This document shows, piece after piece, positions 1 to 6,311 of a stretch of 14,822 nucleotides of DNA. This stretch comes from an uncultured Acidaminococcus sp. (GTDB lineage Bacteria > Bacillota > Negativicutes > Acidaminococcales > Acidaminococcaceae), in the NCBI GenBank assembly GCA_905213155.1, contig CAJMHI010000045.1, positions 1-14,822 on the forward strand, given 5' to 3'. Under the pieces are notes generated by a model that did not search any database, had not been told where the DNA came from, and saw nothing but the letters and a program-made list of their open reading frames with translations. The position numbers and the translations under genes were made by a program. Position 1 is the stretch's first letter. Each line of letters begins with the position of its first letter.

Positions 1-76
1 CTATACAGGTAGCGTAATTTCTACCGCTGTTCAATTTGGAGTTGCAATTTACGAACATTTTATGGGATATATCCAT
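1..76 (-). CDS. N-terminus of a divergent gene, possibly LysR-type regulator (partial)
   Basis: Only the first 25 codons are inside the window, running off its left edge. An ATG (76-74) follows a near-perfect ribosome binding site (AGGAGGG, 88-82) at 5-nt spacing, and a promoter lies just upstream, so the start is well supported. The peptide begins MDISHKMFV and continues with LNSGRNYA. The spacing of FV, then LN.GR..A, resembles the N-terminal helix-turn-helix of LysR-type regulators (MDI..L.yFv....LNf.rAA). Divergence from a permease operon is the classic LysR arrangement. The match is weak, since several usually hydrophobic positions are polar, so the family is only a guess. If correct, it would likely control the genes from 230 onward. 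Confidence 0.45.
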   Translation of the reverse strand, partial: MDISHKMFVNCNSKLNSGRNYATCI

Positions 77-107
77 GGTATCCCTCCTAAAATTTTTGTT
101 CATTTTT

Positions 108-136
108 ATTATACCACAGGCGTAACCTTGTGATAA
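108..136 (-). promoter_or_regulatory. Promoter for the divergent gene at the left edge
   Basis: On the minus strand a perfect -10 box TATAAT (113-108) sits 17 nt from a TTATCA -35-like box (136-131, four of six matches to TTGACA). It is about 32 nt upstream of the ATG at 76. I do not see an equally convincing plus-strand promoter for the permease at 230 in the remaining sequence (137-229), which otherwise holds only AT-rich leader and a ribosome binding site. Confidence 0.6.
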
Positions 137-229
137 TGATGGGGAATCTCTGTTTTACTTTAAAATGTGGAGATGGTAGGATGAAGGCAATAAAGATACA
201 GAAAATACAGAAAGAAAAAGGGGAGAGCT

Positions 230-1525
230 ATGGATCACATTATTGTCATTCCAATTGCCATCTGTCTATTTAGCTTTCTGGCGTACCGGAAATGGAGTCC
301 AATTTTATTGGGGCCTTTTATGTCCATTCTGCTGGCAGCAGTATGCCGCCTGCCGGTATTACAGACTATGCTGGGCCCGTATCTGGCAGCGTCTACCAAT
401 TTTGTTAAAGCCAATTTCTTTGTCTTTTTCTTAGGGGCAATTTTTGGCGGTGTGATGGAACTGACCCACGGCGCTAAGGCCATTGCCATGTGGATGGGAG
501 GATTTACCAAGGGTAAGTTTGTGCTGCCCCTCATTATGACCATTACCGGTATCCTTGCTTTTGGTGGGGTCAGTGGTTTTGTGGTGTATTTTGCTATGTA
601 TCCCATCGCGCTGCATTTGTGCAAGGGGGCCAATATTTCCAGGGCCTTGATTCCAGGTGCCATTGCTTCTGGATGCTGGACGTGGGCCATGACAGCACCG
701 GGTTCTCCGGCTATCCCTAATATCATTGCCATGAAATACCTGGGAACAACCTCTACGGCAGATTTTTTAGCAGGCTTTTTATTTGCCGGCGTGGTGCAGT
801 ATATTCTGGTTTTTGTGTACCTGGAGTGGCAAAAAGCAAGATACGAAAAAAATGGACAGGGCTTTATTGCCGATGAAGTGACGGAAAAAGAAATGGAGCA
901 AGACCCGGACGAGAAGATCCCTTCTGCGTTAATGGCACTTTTACCCTTGTTGGTTATTGTTGTTTTGTTTAATGTAATTCGCCTGCCCATTGAAGTATCC
1001 CTGCTGAGTGGAATCCTGGTGGCTATGGTGACCATGTGGAAGTATGGTAAATCTCCGGCTAAGTGGCTGGAAGTGTGTAACAAAGGGGCCAATAATTCTG
1101 CGATTGTTATTCTCAATACGGCTATGGTGGTAGGATTTGCCGGTGTCATCAAAGATACCGCAGCCTTTAAAGAACTGGTACAGTCTCTGGGAAGTCTGCA
1201 TATGAACCCGTTGGTGTATGTGGCTGTTACATCTGGGTTATGCGCTGCGGCAGCGGCTTCGGCATCCGGCGGTATGGGTGTTGCATTGGAAGCGTTTAAG
1301 GATTCTTATCTGGCACTAGGTGTCTCTCCGGAAGTTATTCACAGAATTGCCTGTATCGCCAGCGGCACCTTTGATTCCCTGCCTCATACGGGCGGGCAGG
1401 TGACATTATTGAACATCTGTCACCAGACGCATAAAGAAGCTTATATCCATATGTTTGTAACGGAATGTATCATTCCATCCATCGTGGTTGCCATGCTGAT
1501 TGTGTGGCATAGTTTGGGACTGTAA
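230..1525 (+). CDS. GntP-family permease (gluconate/organic-acid:H+ symporter type)
   Basis: A 431-residue polytopic inner-membrane protein. Hydrophobic segments run almost end to end, broken by one long charged cytoplasmic-type loop at about residues 200-230 (QKARYEKNGQ onward, rich in E, D and K). This two-half layout is usual for GntP/ion-transporter-superfamily permeases. Recognisable motifs include GANISRALIPGAIASG (133-148), APGSPAIPN (156-164) and the C-terminal SGTFDSLPHTGGQVTLLN (378-395) followed by THKEAY, all typical of the family. Length is normal (about 430-450). The ATG follows a GGGGAG-type binding site. It is the first gene of a probable three-gene operon with a hydrolase-like protein and an IlvD/Edd dehydratase, so the substrate is likely a sugar acid or short hydroxy acid. 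The exact substrate cannot be read from sequence. Family call strong, substrate unknown. Confidence 0.87.
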   Translation: MDHIIVIPIAICLFSFLAYRKWSPILLGPFMSILLAAVCRLPVLQTMLGPYLAASTNFVKANFFVFFLGAIFGGVMELTHGAKAIAMWMGGFTKGKFVLPLIMTITGILAFGGVSGFVVYFAMYPIALHLCKGANISRALIPGAIASGCWTWAMTAPGSPAIPNIIAMKYLGTTSTADFLAGFLFAGVVQYILVFVYLEWQKARYEKNGQGFIADEVTEKEMEQDPDEKIPSALMALLPLLVIVVLFNVIRLPIEVSLLSGILVAMVTMWKYGKSPAKWLEVCNKGANNSAIVILNTAMVVGFAGVIKDTAAFKELVQSLGSLHMNPLVYVAVTSGLCAAAAASASGGMGVALEAFKDSYLALGVSPEVIHRIACIASGTFDSLPHTGGQVTLLNICHQTHKEAYIHMFVTECIIPSIVVAMLIVWHSLGL

Positions 1526-1539
1526 AAGGAGAATAAACA

Positions 1540-2406
1540 ATGCTGGATGTTTTAGAAGGCGCCTATGATTTACATGTTCATCCCAGCCCGGATGTAGTAC
1601 CCCGGCGTTTTACGGATTTACAGCTGGCAAAGCGGTATGTAGAAGCAGGCATGAAAGGCTTTGGAATCAAATCCCACCAGCTGCCTACGGCAGGACGGGC
1701 AGCATTGGTACGGGAAGCGGTGCCAGCATGTCATGCTATCGGAACCATCACACTGAATAATGCCGTGGGGGGCCTAAATCCTATGGCCGTAGAAATGGCA
1801 GCCCGTATGGGGGCCAAAATTGTGTGGTTTCCCACCATTGATTCTTTGAACCAGGAAACATTTCTGCAGAGAACCCATGCGGAAGCTCCCTATGGCGCTA
1901 CGGCAGATAACAAGACGTTGCAGAGAAAACGCCTGACGATTCTAGATGAAAAAGGGGCGCTCAAGCCGGAAGTCTTTGCTATAATGGATGTGATCAAGGC
2001 ACATGATATGGTGATGGCTACGGGGCATATTTCGGAAAAAGAGTCGGTTATCTTAGTGCGGGAAGCAGCCGCCTACGGTGTCAGGAAAATGAGCGTTACC
2101 CACGTAGATTTTCCGTGTACCCGGATGTCCTTGGAATGGCAGAAAGAATGCGTACGACAGGGCGCCTTTTTGGGACATGGGTATTTGCAAATTGCCACAG
2201 GGGAATCCAAGCTTGCAACTGCATTGCAGGAGATCCGGGAAATCGGTCCGGAACATTTCCTTTTGGTCAGTGACGGGGGACAAACCAATTCCATTCCCCC
2301 GGAAGAAGCTATGGAAACCTATTGCCTGGCACTTCTTAATGCCGGATTTACAAAACGAGAAGTACGCCGGATGGTTGTGGATAATCCAACCTCACTGGTA
2401 GAATAA
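1540..2406 (+). CDS. DUF6282-like, amidohydrolase-type metal-dependent hydrolase
   Basis: A soluble 288-residue protein with no signal peptide or membrane segment. I recall this type as the DUF6282 family, without an assigned reaction. The residue pattern is that of amidohydrolase-superfamily TIM barrels: HxH near the N-terminus (H12, H14 in DLHVHPSP), a lysine candidate K44 (in GIKSHQLPT, with H46), H163 (ATGH), H188 (VTHVDFP), and an acidic D245 (LVSDGGQTNS). It closes with DNPTSLV, like the NP..L ending common in barrel hydrolases. The metal site and hydrolase role are inference from this spacing. It starts 14 nt after the permease stop, with AAAGGAG as binding site, so it is almost certainly co-transcribed. 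A lactonase, amidase or deacylase step between uptake and dehydration would fit the neighbours. Confidence 0.8.
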   Translation: MLDVLEGAYDLHVHPSPDVVPRRFTDLQLAKRYVEAGMKGFGIKSHQLPTAGRAALVREAVPACHAIGTITLNNAVGGLNPMAVEMAARMGAKIVWFPTIDSLNQETFLQRTHAEAPYGATADNKTLQRKRLTILDEKGALKPEVFAIMDVIKAHDMVMATGHISEKESVILVREAAAYGVRKMSVTHVDFPCTRMSLEWQKECVRQGAFLGHGYLQIATGESKLATALQEIREIGPEHFLLVSDGGQTNSIPPEEAMETYCLALLNAGFTKREVRRMVVDNPTSLVE

Positions 2407-2452
2407 AATTCTTTGTTTTATCTCGAAACTAAAAATAATGCAGAAAAGAACA

Positions 2453-2459
2453 GGGGGAG
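2453..2459 (+). promoter_or_regulatory. Ribosome binding site fixing the dehydratase start
   Basis: GGGGGAG ends 5 nt before the ATG at 2465. A nearer upstream ATG at 2438 would add nine residues (MQKRTGGVF) but places this binding site inside the coding region and has no purine-rich site of its own, so 2465 is the better start. Confidence 0.7.
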
Positions 2460-2464
2460 TTTTC

Positions 2465-4117
2465 ATGAGTCATATTGATCCTAATGCAGAAGCGTATTAT
2501 GTAGGTTTGATGAATGCCTGCGGGTATCGGGATAAAGACCTGAAAAAACCGGTAATTGGAATTGTTAATTCCTGGAATGACGTAAATCCAGGGCATAAAG
2601 CATTAAAAGAATTGGTGCAATATGTGAAAGAAGGCGTGTGGGCAGCAGGGGGCGCCCCCGCAGAATTTAATGTACCTGCACCCTGTGACGGAATGGCACA
2701 ATTGCGTGGCATGCAATATGTACTGCCAAGTCGGGATTTGATTGCGGCGTCCATTGAATCCATGGTACGGGCACATAATTTTGATGGTCTGGTGTTTCTC
2801 TGTGCCTGCGATAAGATTGTGCCCGGTATGCTTATGGCGGCTGCCTCTTTAAATCGCCCCAGCCTGTTTCTAACACCTGGCTCTATGCTTCCCTATGAAG
2901 AGGGGGGTGTAGTCTATACGACGCCGGACCTGAAAGAATCTATCGGGGCTTGGAAGGCCGGTAAAATCAGCGAAGAGACCTTTGACCGTTACCGGCAAAA
3001 CATGTGTGCCTCCTGCGGGACCTGTTCCATGTACGGTACGGCCAATACCATGGCTGTTTTTGCAGAAGCTATCGGATTGGCTCCCTTTGGATCGGCTACT
3101 ATGCCTTTCTGCGTTTCAGCCAAATATAAGCAGGCGCGGGATGTGGGGGAGAGAATTGTAGAGCTGACACGGCAGAAGGTCAATGCCCGGACTTTTTTAA
3201 CAAAGGCTTCTTTGGAAAACGGCATTATGCATGCTTCCGCTACAGGCGGATCCAGTAACTTTGCCCTGCATATCCAAGCCATTGCCCGCTGTGCCGATGT
3301 ACCTTTGGATTTAAAAGAGTTCGACACCATTCAGGAACAGGTGCCGGTCATTGCAAAATTTAAACCGTCCAGCAAGTACAATTTAATCGATTATGGAAAA
3401 GCCGGCGGGGCATTGGCCAGCCTGAAAACGTTGGCGCCGTTTTTGCATACGGATGTGCCGGTTGCTATGGGGGGAACATTGCAGGAGTGGTTAGATTCTC
3501 TGAAACGTCCTATTGATCGGGATATTATCCACGATTTGGATCATCCGCTGCACGAAAATGGATGCTATTCCATATTGTATGGCAATCTGGCTCCGCAAGG
3601 AGCCGTTGTTAAGAAAAGCGGCGTGGATCCGGCTATGTTTGTTCATCGGGGGCCGGCTGTAGTATTTAACTCGGAAGAAGAGGTTATGGATTGTCTGCTC
3701 CATTCCTCTGTTAAACCGGGATCTGTATTGGTGATTCGGTACGAAGGCCCTAAAGGCGGTCCGGGAATGCGGGAAATGTCCATTCCTGCTGCCATGCTTA
3801 TTGGGATGGGACTGCAAAAATCTGTGGCCATGATCACGGATGGCCGTTTCTCCGGGGCGTCCAGGGGACCTTGTGTTGGGCATATTGCACCGGAAGCGTG
3901 GGATGAGGGACCTATTGCCTGTGTAAAAAATGGAGATATTATCCATATTGATTTAAACCAGCATATTCTGGAAGTGGAACTGAGTGAGGAAGTCCTCGCA
4001 GAGAGAAAAAAAGAAATTAAAAAGCCGGAGCATCCTGCCCATGGCATGATGCGGCAATACAGAAAAATTGTTCAGGGATCGGAAAAAGGAGCTATGTGGC
4101 TGTACGGAGAGGAATAG
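2465..4117 (+). CDS. IlvD/Edd-family Fe-S dehydratase (probable sugar-acid or dihydroxy-acid dehydratase)
   Basis: A 550-residue cytosolic enzyme of the dihydroxy-acid/6-phosphogluconate dehydratase family, which removes water from 2,3-dihydroxy acids to give 2-keto acids using an Fe-S cluster. The three family cysteines are present: C74 (PCDGMAQ), C115 in CACDKIVPG with the adjacent D116-K117, and C187 in CASCGTCSMYGTANTMA. Later blocks EGPKGGPGMREM and DGRFSGASRGPCVGHIAPEA are the family's C-terminal signature. Length is typical of IlvD and of bacterial sugar-acid dehydratases. No other branched-chain biosynthesis gene is nearby. It lies behind a GntP permease and a hydrolase-like gene, so a catabolic role on a sugar acid (aldonate type) is at least as likely as valine/isoleucine synthesis. 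That is inference, and the symbol ilvD is withheld. The 58-nt gap upstream is longer than its neighbours' gaps, but I see no clear promoter in it. Confidence 0.88.
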   Translation: MSHIDPNAEAYYVGLMNACGYRDKDLKKPVIGIVNSWNDVNPGHKALKELVQYVKEGVWAAGGAPAEFNVPAPCDGMAQLRGMQYVLPSRDLIAASIESMVRAHNFDGLVFLCACDKIVPGMLMAAASLNRPSLFLTPGSMLPYEEGGVVYTTPDLKESIGAWKAGKISEETFDRYRQNMCASCGTCSMYGTANTMAVFAEAIGLAPFGSATMPFCVSAKYKQARDVGERIVELTRQKVNARTFLTKASLENGIMHASATGGSSNFALHIQAIARCADVPLDLKEFDTIQEQVPVIAKFKPSSKYNLIDYGKAGGALASLKTLAPFLHTDVPVAMGGTLQEWLDSLKRPIDRDIIHDLDHPLHENGCYSILYGNLAPQGAVVKKSGVDPAMFVHRGPAVVFNSEEEVMDCLLHSSVKPGSVLVIRYEGPKGGPGMREMSIPAAMLIGMGLQKSVAMITDGRFSGASRGPCVGHIAPEAWDEGPIACVKNGDIIHIDLNQHILEVELSEEVLAERKKEIKKPEHPAHGMMRQYRKIVQGSEKGAMWLYGEE

Positions 4118-4138
4118 AAACCACAAAGTCTTTCTGTC

Positions 4139-5494
4139 TTAGCTGCGGGACAAATGCCGTTTGGCCAAATGCCAGAGAAAAAGGGACAGGATAATGGATA
4201 GGTAATCGGTTACGGCCTGGGCACTGATGACACCGTAGAACCCAAACAGGGCTTTTAATAAAAACATAAGCGGGATCAACAAAAGGCCATTTCGCAGCAC
4301 AGAAAGCAACGTGGCTGGCATAGGATGGGCTGTGGACTGAAGGCAATCCATTGCCAGAAAGAACAGCCCGATGAAGGGGCCGGATACGGTATAGGCAATG
4401 AGCATGGGAACACCCAGCGTGATCACATGGGAATCTTCAATAAAGACGGCAATAATCTGCCGGGCAAATCCTAAATAGAGCGCAGTGGCTGCTATACCAA
4501 CGGCCAGGAGAATTCTTGCTGTAAAACGTTCTATGGAAAGAAACCGCTGCCTGTTTCCGGCACCATAGGCATACCCCAGTAGAGGCTGGACACCATTTGC
4601 GATGCCCATCTGGATAAAGGACACGAACATATTGGCTTTAAAGACGATGCCCATAGCAGCTACTGCGGCATTGCCCCATTCTGTCATGATCTGGTTCATC
4701 AAAATGGTGGCAACACTCATGAGAGCAGAAAACATACCGGTAGGGAGTCCCGTATTCATGACCCGCAAAGAAATTGACGGAGCCAGAGTGAAATCGTGCA
4801 GACTGAGGGAAGCCGCAGGACATTTCTTCAGGAAAAACCAGATATAGTACAAGGAGGCAGCTCCGTTACTAAGAGAAGTTGCGACGGCTGCGCCGGCAGC
4901 ACCTTGATGCAAGCCGGAGATAAAAACTGGGTCCAGAATCATATTTAACACCGTGCCAATCATATTGCCCACCATGGCTTCCGTGGAAAAACCCATACTG
5001 CGGACCACAAAGGATGCAGTCACGGACCAAATGCAGAAAAATGCGCCCGGCGCAATCCAGCGCAGGTAGCCAGCTGCCTTTTCCAATGTTTCCGCATCCG
5101 CTCCTAAAAAGAGCAGCAGAGGCTGCGAAAAGAGCAGGAAGACCAGGCAGAACACGATGCCAAACAGTAAAGAAGCCCAAAAAGAAAACGACGTAATCTT
5201 TTTGGCAGCAGCGCCTTCACCGGCACCCAGGGCGACACTGGCAAGAGCCGCTGCCCCCATCCCCAGCATATTGGCTACGGCCATCAGCAGGACAAAGCAG
5301 GGGTTGGTCAGAGAGACGGCAGCGACTTCCAGTGCATCGCCAGTCTGCCCGACGAAAAAGGTATCTGCCATGTTGTAAAACACGGTGACAAGGCTGGAGA
5401 TCACTGACGGCACTGCCATCATCCGGACCGCAGTGCTGACACTGGCACTGCCCATCAGTGCCTCTTTGCTTTGGCTTTTATTTGTATCCACCAT
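4139..5494 (-). CDS. MATE-family multidrug/toxin exporter
   Basis: A 451-residue inner-membrane exporter with about 12 hydrophobic segments in two related halves, likely driven by an H+ or Na+ gradient. Family hallmarks are YNMADTFFVGQ in the first transmembrane helix, the following VSLTNPCFVLLMAVANMLGMG, and the second-half segment FKANMFVSFIQMGIANG then QPLLGYAYGAGNRQR. Length is normal. Two starts are possible: GTG at 5509 (456 aa) or ATG at 5494. I prefer the ATG because an AGTGAG site (5510-5505) lies 10 nt ahead of it, whereas the GTG sits only 8 nt after a large hairpin and has no binding site. The gene faces the dehydratase tail-to-tail with 21 nt between stops. Upstream on the same strand is a small exported protein. 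The 74-bp structured repeat just ahead of it may control its expression. Substrate unknown. Confidence 0.9.
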   Translation of the reverse strand: MVDTNKSQSKEALMGSASVSTAVRMMAVPSVISSLVTVFYNMADTFFVGQTGDALEVAAVSLTNPCFVLLMAVANMLGMGAAALASVALGAGEGAAAKKITSFSFWASLLFGIVFCLVFLLFSQPLLLFLGADAETLEKAAGYLRWIAPGAFFCIWSVTASFVVRSMGFSTEAMVGNMIGTVLNMILDPVFISGLHQGAAGAAVATSLSNGAASLYYIWFFLKKCPAASLSLHDFTLAPSISLRVMNTGLPTGMFSALMSVATILMNQIMTEWGNAAVAAMGIVFKANMFVSFIQMGIANGVQPLLGYAYGAGNRQRFLSIERFTARILLAVGIAATALYLGFARQIIAVFIEDSHVITLGVPMLIAYTVSGPFIGLFFLAMDCLQSTAHPMPATLLSVLRNGLLLIPLMFLLKALFGFYGVISAQAVTDYLSIILSLFLWHLAKRHLSRS

Positions 5495-5517
5495 AGTTTT
5501 CACACTCACTTTTTTCT

Positions 5518-5591
5518 ATACTAAAGGCACCCCACCGCCCATGCAAGATTCCTTACGGAATTGGGACGAAGGTGAGGTGCCTTTTTAGTAT
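5518..5591 (-). repeat. 74-bp nested inverted repeat: candidate structured leader RNA of the MATE gene
   Basis: Outer arms 5523-5536 and 5571-5584 pair over 14 positions, extended by ATACT/AGTAT at the ends (5518-5522 with 5587-5591, leaving a 2-nt bulge). Inside are CCCA/TGGG (5562-5565 with 5538-5541) and a 5-bp stem (5548-5552 with 5557-5561). Read on the minus strand, the single imperfect outer pair becomes a G-U wobble and the apical loop becomes GUAA, a GNRA tetraloop. Read on the plus strand the same positions give a C-A mismatch and loop UUAC. This asymmetry favours a minus-strand RNA, that is the leader of the MATE gene. A plus-strand terminator (five T after the arm) or a small MITE-like insertion are alternatives. 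It matches no riboswitch class I can name. Confidence 0.6.
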
Positions 5592-5599
5592 GCCTGTTT

Positions 5600-6157
5600 T
5601 TATTTTTTTGCGTTCTTGGTCAGGTCTTTTGCCGCATCCTTGATGATACTGGCCAGCAGGGCATCAGAACTATATTTGTCGCTGGTGCGGTCGTCCTGGA
5701 GCTGGTAAATGGTTTCACCATTTTTGGTAGCGACCATGGTTAAGCTGGCGCAAGCCGTGCCTTGGGGAGTATTTTTTTTCTTTTTGGCAGTTTCTGCTGC
5801 TTGTTCCGGAGCGGGCGTAGCCAAACCCACCTGGTTTACCCCTACTTCCAAGGTGATGGTATGCCGCAATTTTTTGTCTTCCAGCATGACAGGATTGTTA
5901 TACACGGTCACGCCTTTGTTCTTCAGGTCCCGAACTAAGGTCAGATAGGTTTTGCGGACGGCATCGTCATCCTGTACATACTGGGGGTTGGCTTTCCGGT
6001 AGGCGTCATCCTGCCGTACCAAGGTCTTTAAATACACGACTTTTAATTTTTTAAAGGGAAAAGCGTTGCTCTTCCACCCACTGCGTTCCGCGCCCGCCGT
6101 CAGCGGCAGGGAAAGCAGGGACAGCATCAGGGTCAGCAGGGCAAGTAATTTTTTCAT
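5600..6157 (-). CDS. Small exported protein of unknown function
   Basis: A 185-residue protein. It has a clear Sec signal peptide: K2-K3, a leucine-rich core (residues 4-19) and the signal peptidase I site A21-G22-A23 before E24. There is no lipobox cysteine. The mature part has alternating beta/alpha character (KKLKVVYLKTLV, TYLTLVRDLKNKGVTVYNN, HTITLEVGVNQVG, ASLTMVATKNGETIYQL) and a lysine-rich patch KKKKN at 126-130. It ends in a helical tail DALLASIIKDAAKDLTKNAKK. The strand-helix order loosely recalls periplasmic LpoB/CsgG- or DUF4136-like folds, but I do not recognise the family. The ATG at 6157 was chosen over an upstream in-frame ATG because AGGAGG (6168-6163) precedes it. It has its own consensus promoter and may be co-transcribed with the MATE gene downstream. 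Confidence 0.75.
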   Translation of the reverse strand: MKKLLALLTLMLSLLSLPLTAGAERSGWKSNAFPFKKLKVVYLKTLVRQDDAYRKANPQYVQDDDAVRKTYLTLVRDLKNKGVTVYNNPVMLEDKKLRHTITLEVGVNQVGLATPAPEQAAETAKKKKNTPQGTACASLTMVATKNGETIYQLQDDRTSDKYSSDALLASIIKDAAKDLTKNAKK

Positions 6158-6169
6158 TGTGTTCCTCCT

Positions 6170-6185
6170 AACAGCGTTTGCTGTT
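6170..6185 (-). promoter_or_regulatory. Perfect 6+4+6 palindrome at the mRNA 5' end of the exported-protein gene
   Basis: AACAGC and GCTGTT flank a 4-nt loop. The element begins just 3 nt downstream of the -10 box and ends next to the AGGAGG site. It therefore overlaps the expected transcription start and fills the leader. It could be a DNA operator or a 5'-terminal RNA hairpin influencing stability or ribosome access. Confidence 0.5.
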
Positions 6186-6188
6186 GTT

Positions 6189-6217
6189 ATTTTACAACGG
6201 ATAGACGCCAATTTCAA
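6189..6217 (-). promoter_or_regulatory. Promoter for the exported-protein gene
   Basis: On the minus strand TTGAAA (6217-6212) and TAAAAT (6194-6189) are separated by exactly 17 nt. Each box matches the sigma-70/sigma-A consensus at five of six bases. The ATG lies 31 nt downstream of the -10 box. Confidence 0.75.
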
Positions 6218-6227
6218 CGCTTTTGTT

Positions 6228-6256
6228 TTGACGAATCCGTGGATTCGGGCTATAAT
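6228..6256 (+). promoter_or_regulatory. Strong promoter for the gene run starting at 6312
   Basis: TTGACG (6228-6233) and a perfect TATAAT (6251-6256) are separated by 17 nt, close to the ideal sigma-A promoter. It is back-to-back with the minus-strand promoter at 6189-6217. No other promoter as good is visible until 13697, so this one probably serves the genes from 6312 to 13694. The spacer carries a palindrome listed separately. Confidence 0.8.
6232..6247 (+). promoter_or_regulatory. Palindromic operator candidate inside the promoter spacer
   Basis: CGAATCC-GT-GGATTCG is a perfect inverted repeat with 7-bp arms, lying between the -35 and -10 boxes of the promoter at 6228-6256. A dimeric repressor bound there would block RNA polymerase. 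The cognate regulator is not in the window. Confidence 0.55.
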
Positions 6257-6311
6257 TTGTACAGTTCATGAGAACCTGCTGCAACAGGCAGTGCGGGAAG
6301 GAGGATTTTCC

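Noticed and set aside
235..1152. A 305-codon open frame on the minus strand opposite the permease
   Set aside because: It is antisense to a clear GntP-family gene, has no family motifs, is rich in Pro, Thr and Lys in the manner of a shadow frame, and has no ribosome binding site.
3491..3946. A 151-codon minus-strand frame within the dehydratase
   Set aside because: It is a shadow of a well-conserved coding region, without a start signal or recognisable protein features.
5517..5585. A plus-strand small RNA starting from TATACT at 5517-5522 and ending at the T-run
   Set aside because: There is no -35 box, and transcription would begin inside the left arm of the stem, removing part of the hairpin.
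5518..5591. The inverted repeat as a mini-ykkC (guanidine-II) riboswitch, because two ACGR sequences occur on the plus strand
   Set aside because: The ACGG and ACGA are not in hairpin loops, and they lie on the strand opposite the MATE gene.
6066..6311. In-frame N-terminal extension of the unknown protein by 82 codons
   Set aside because: It overlaps the signal peptide of the opposite-strand gene and both promoters. The AGGAGG-preceded ATG at 6312 is clearly the start.
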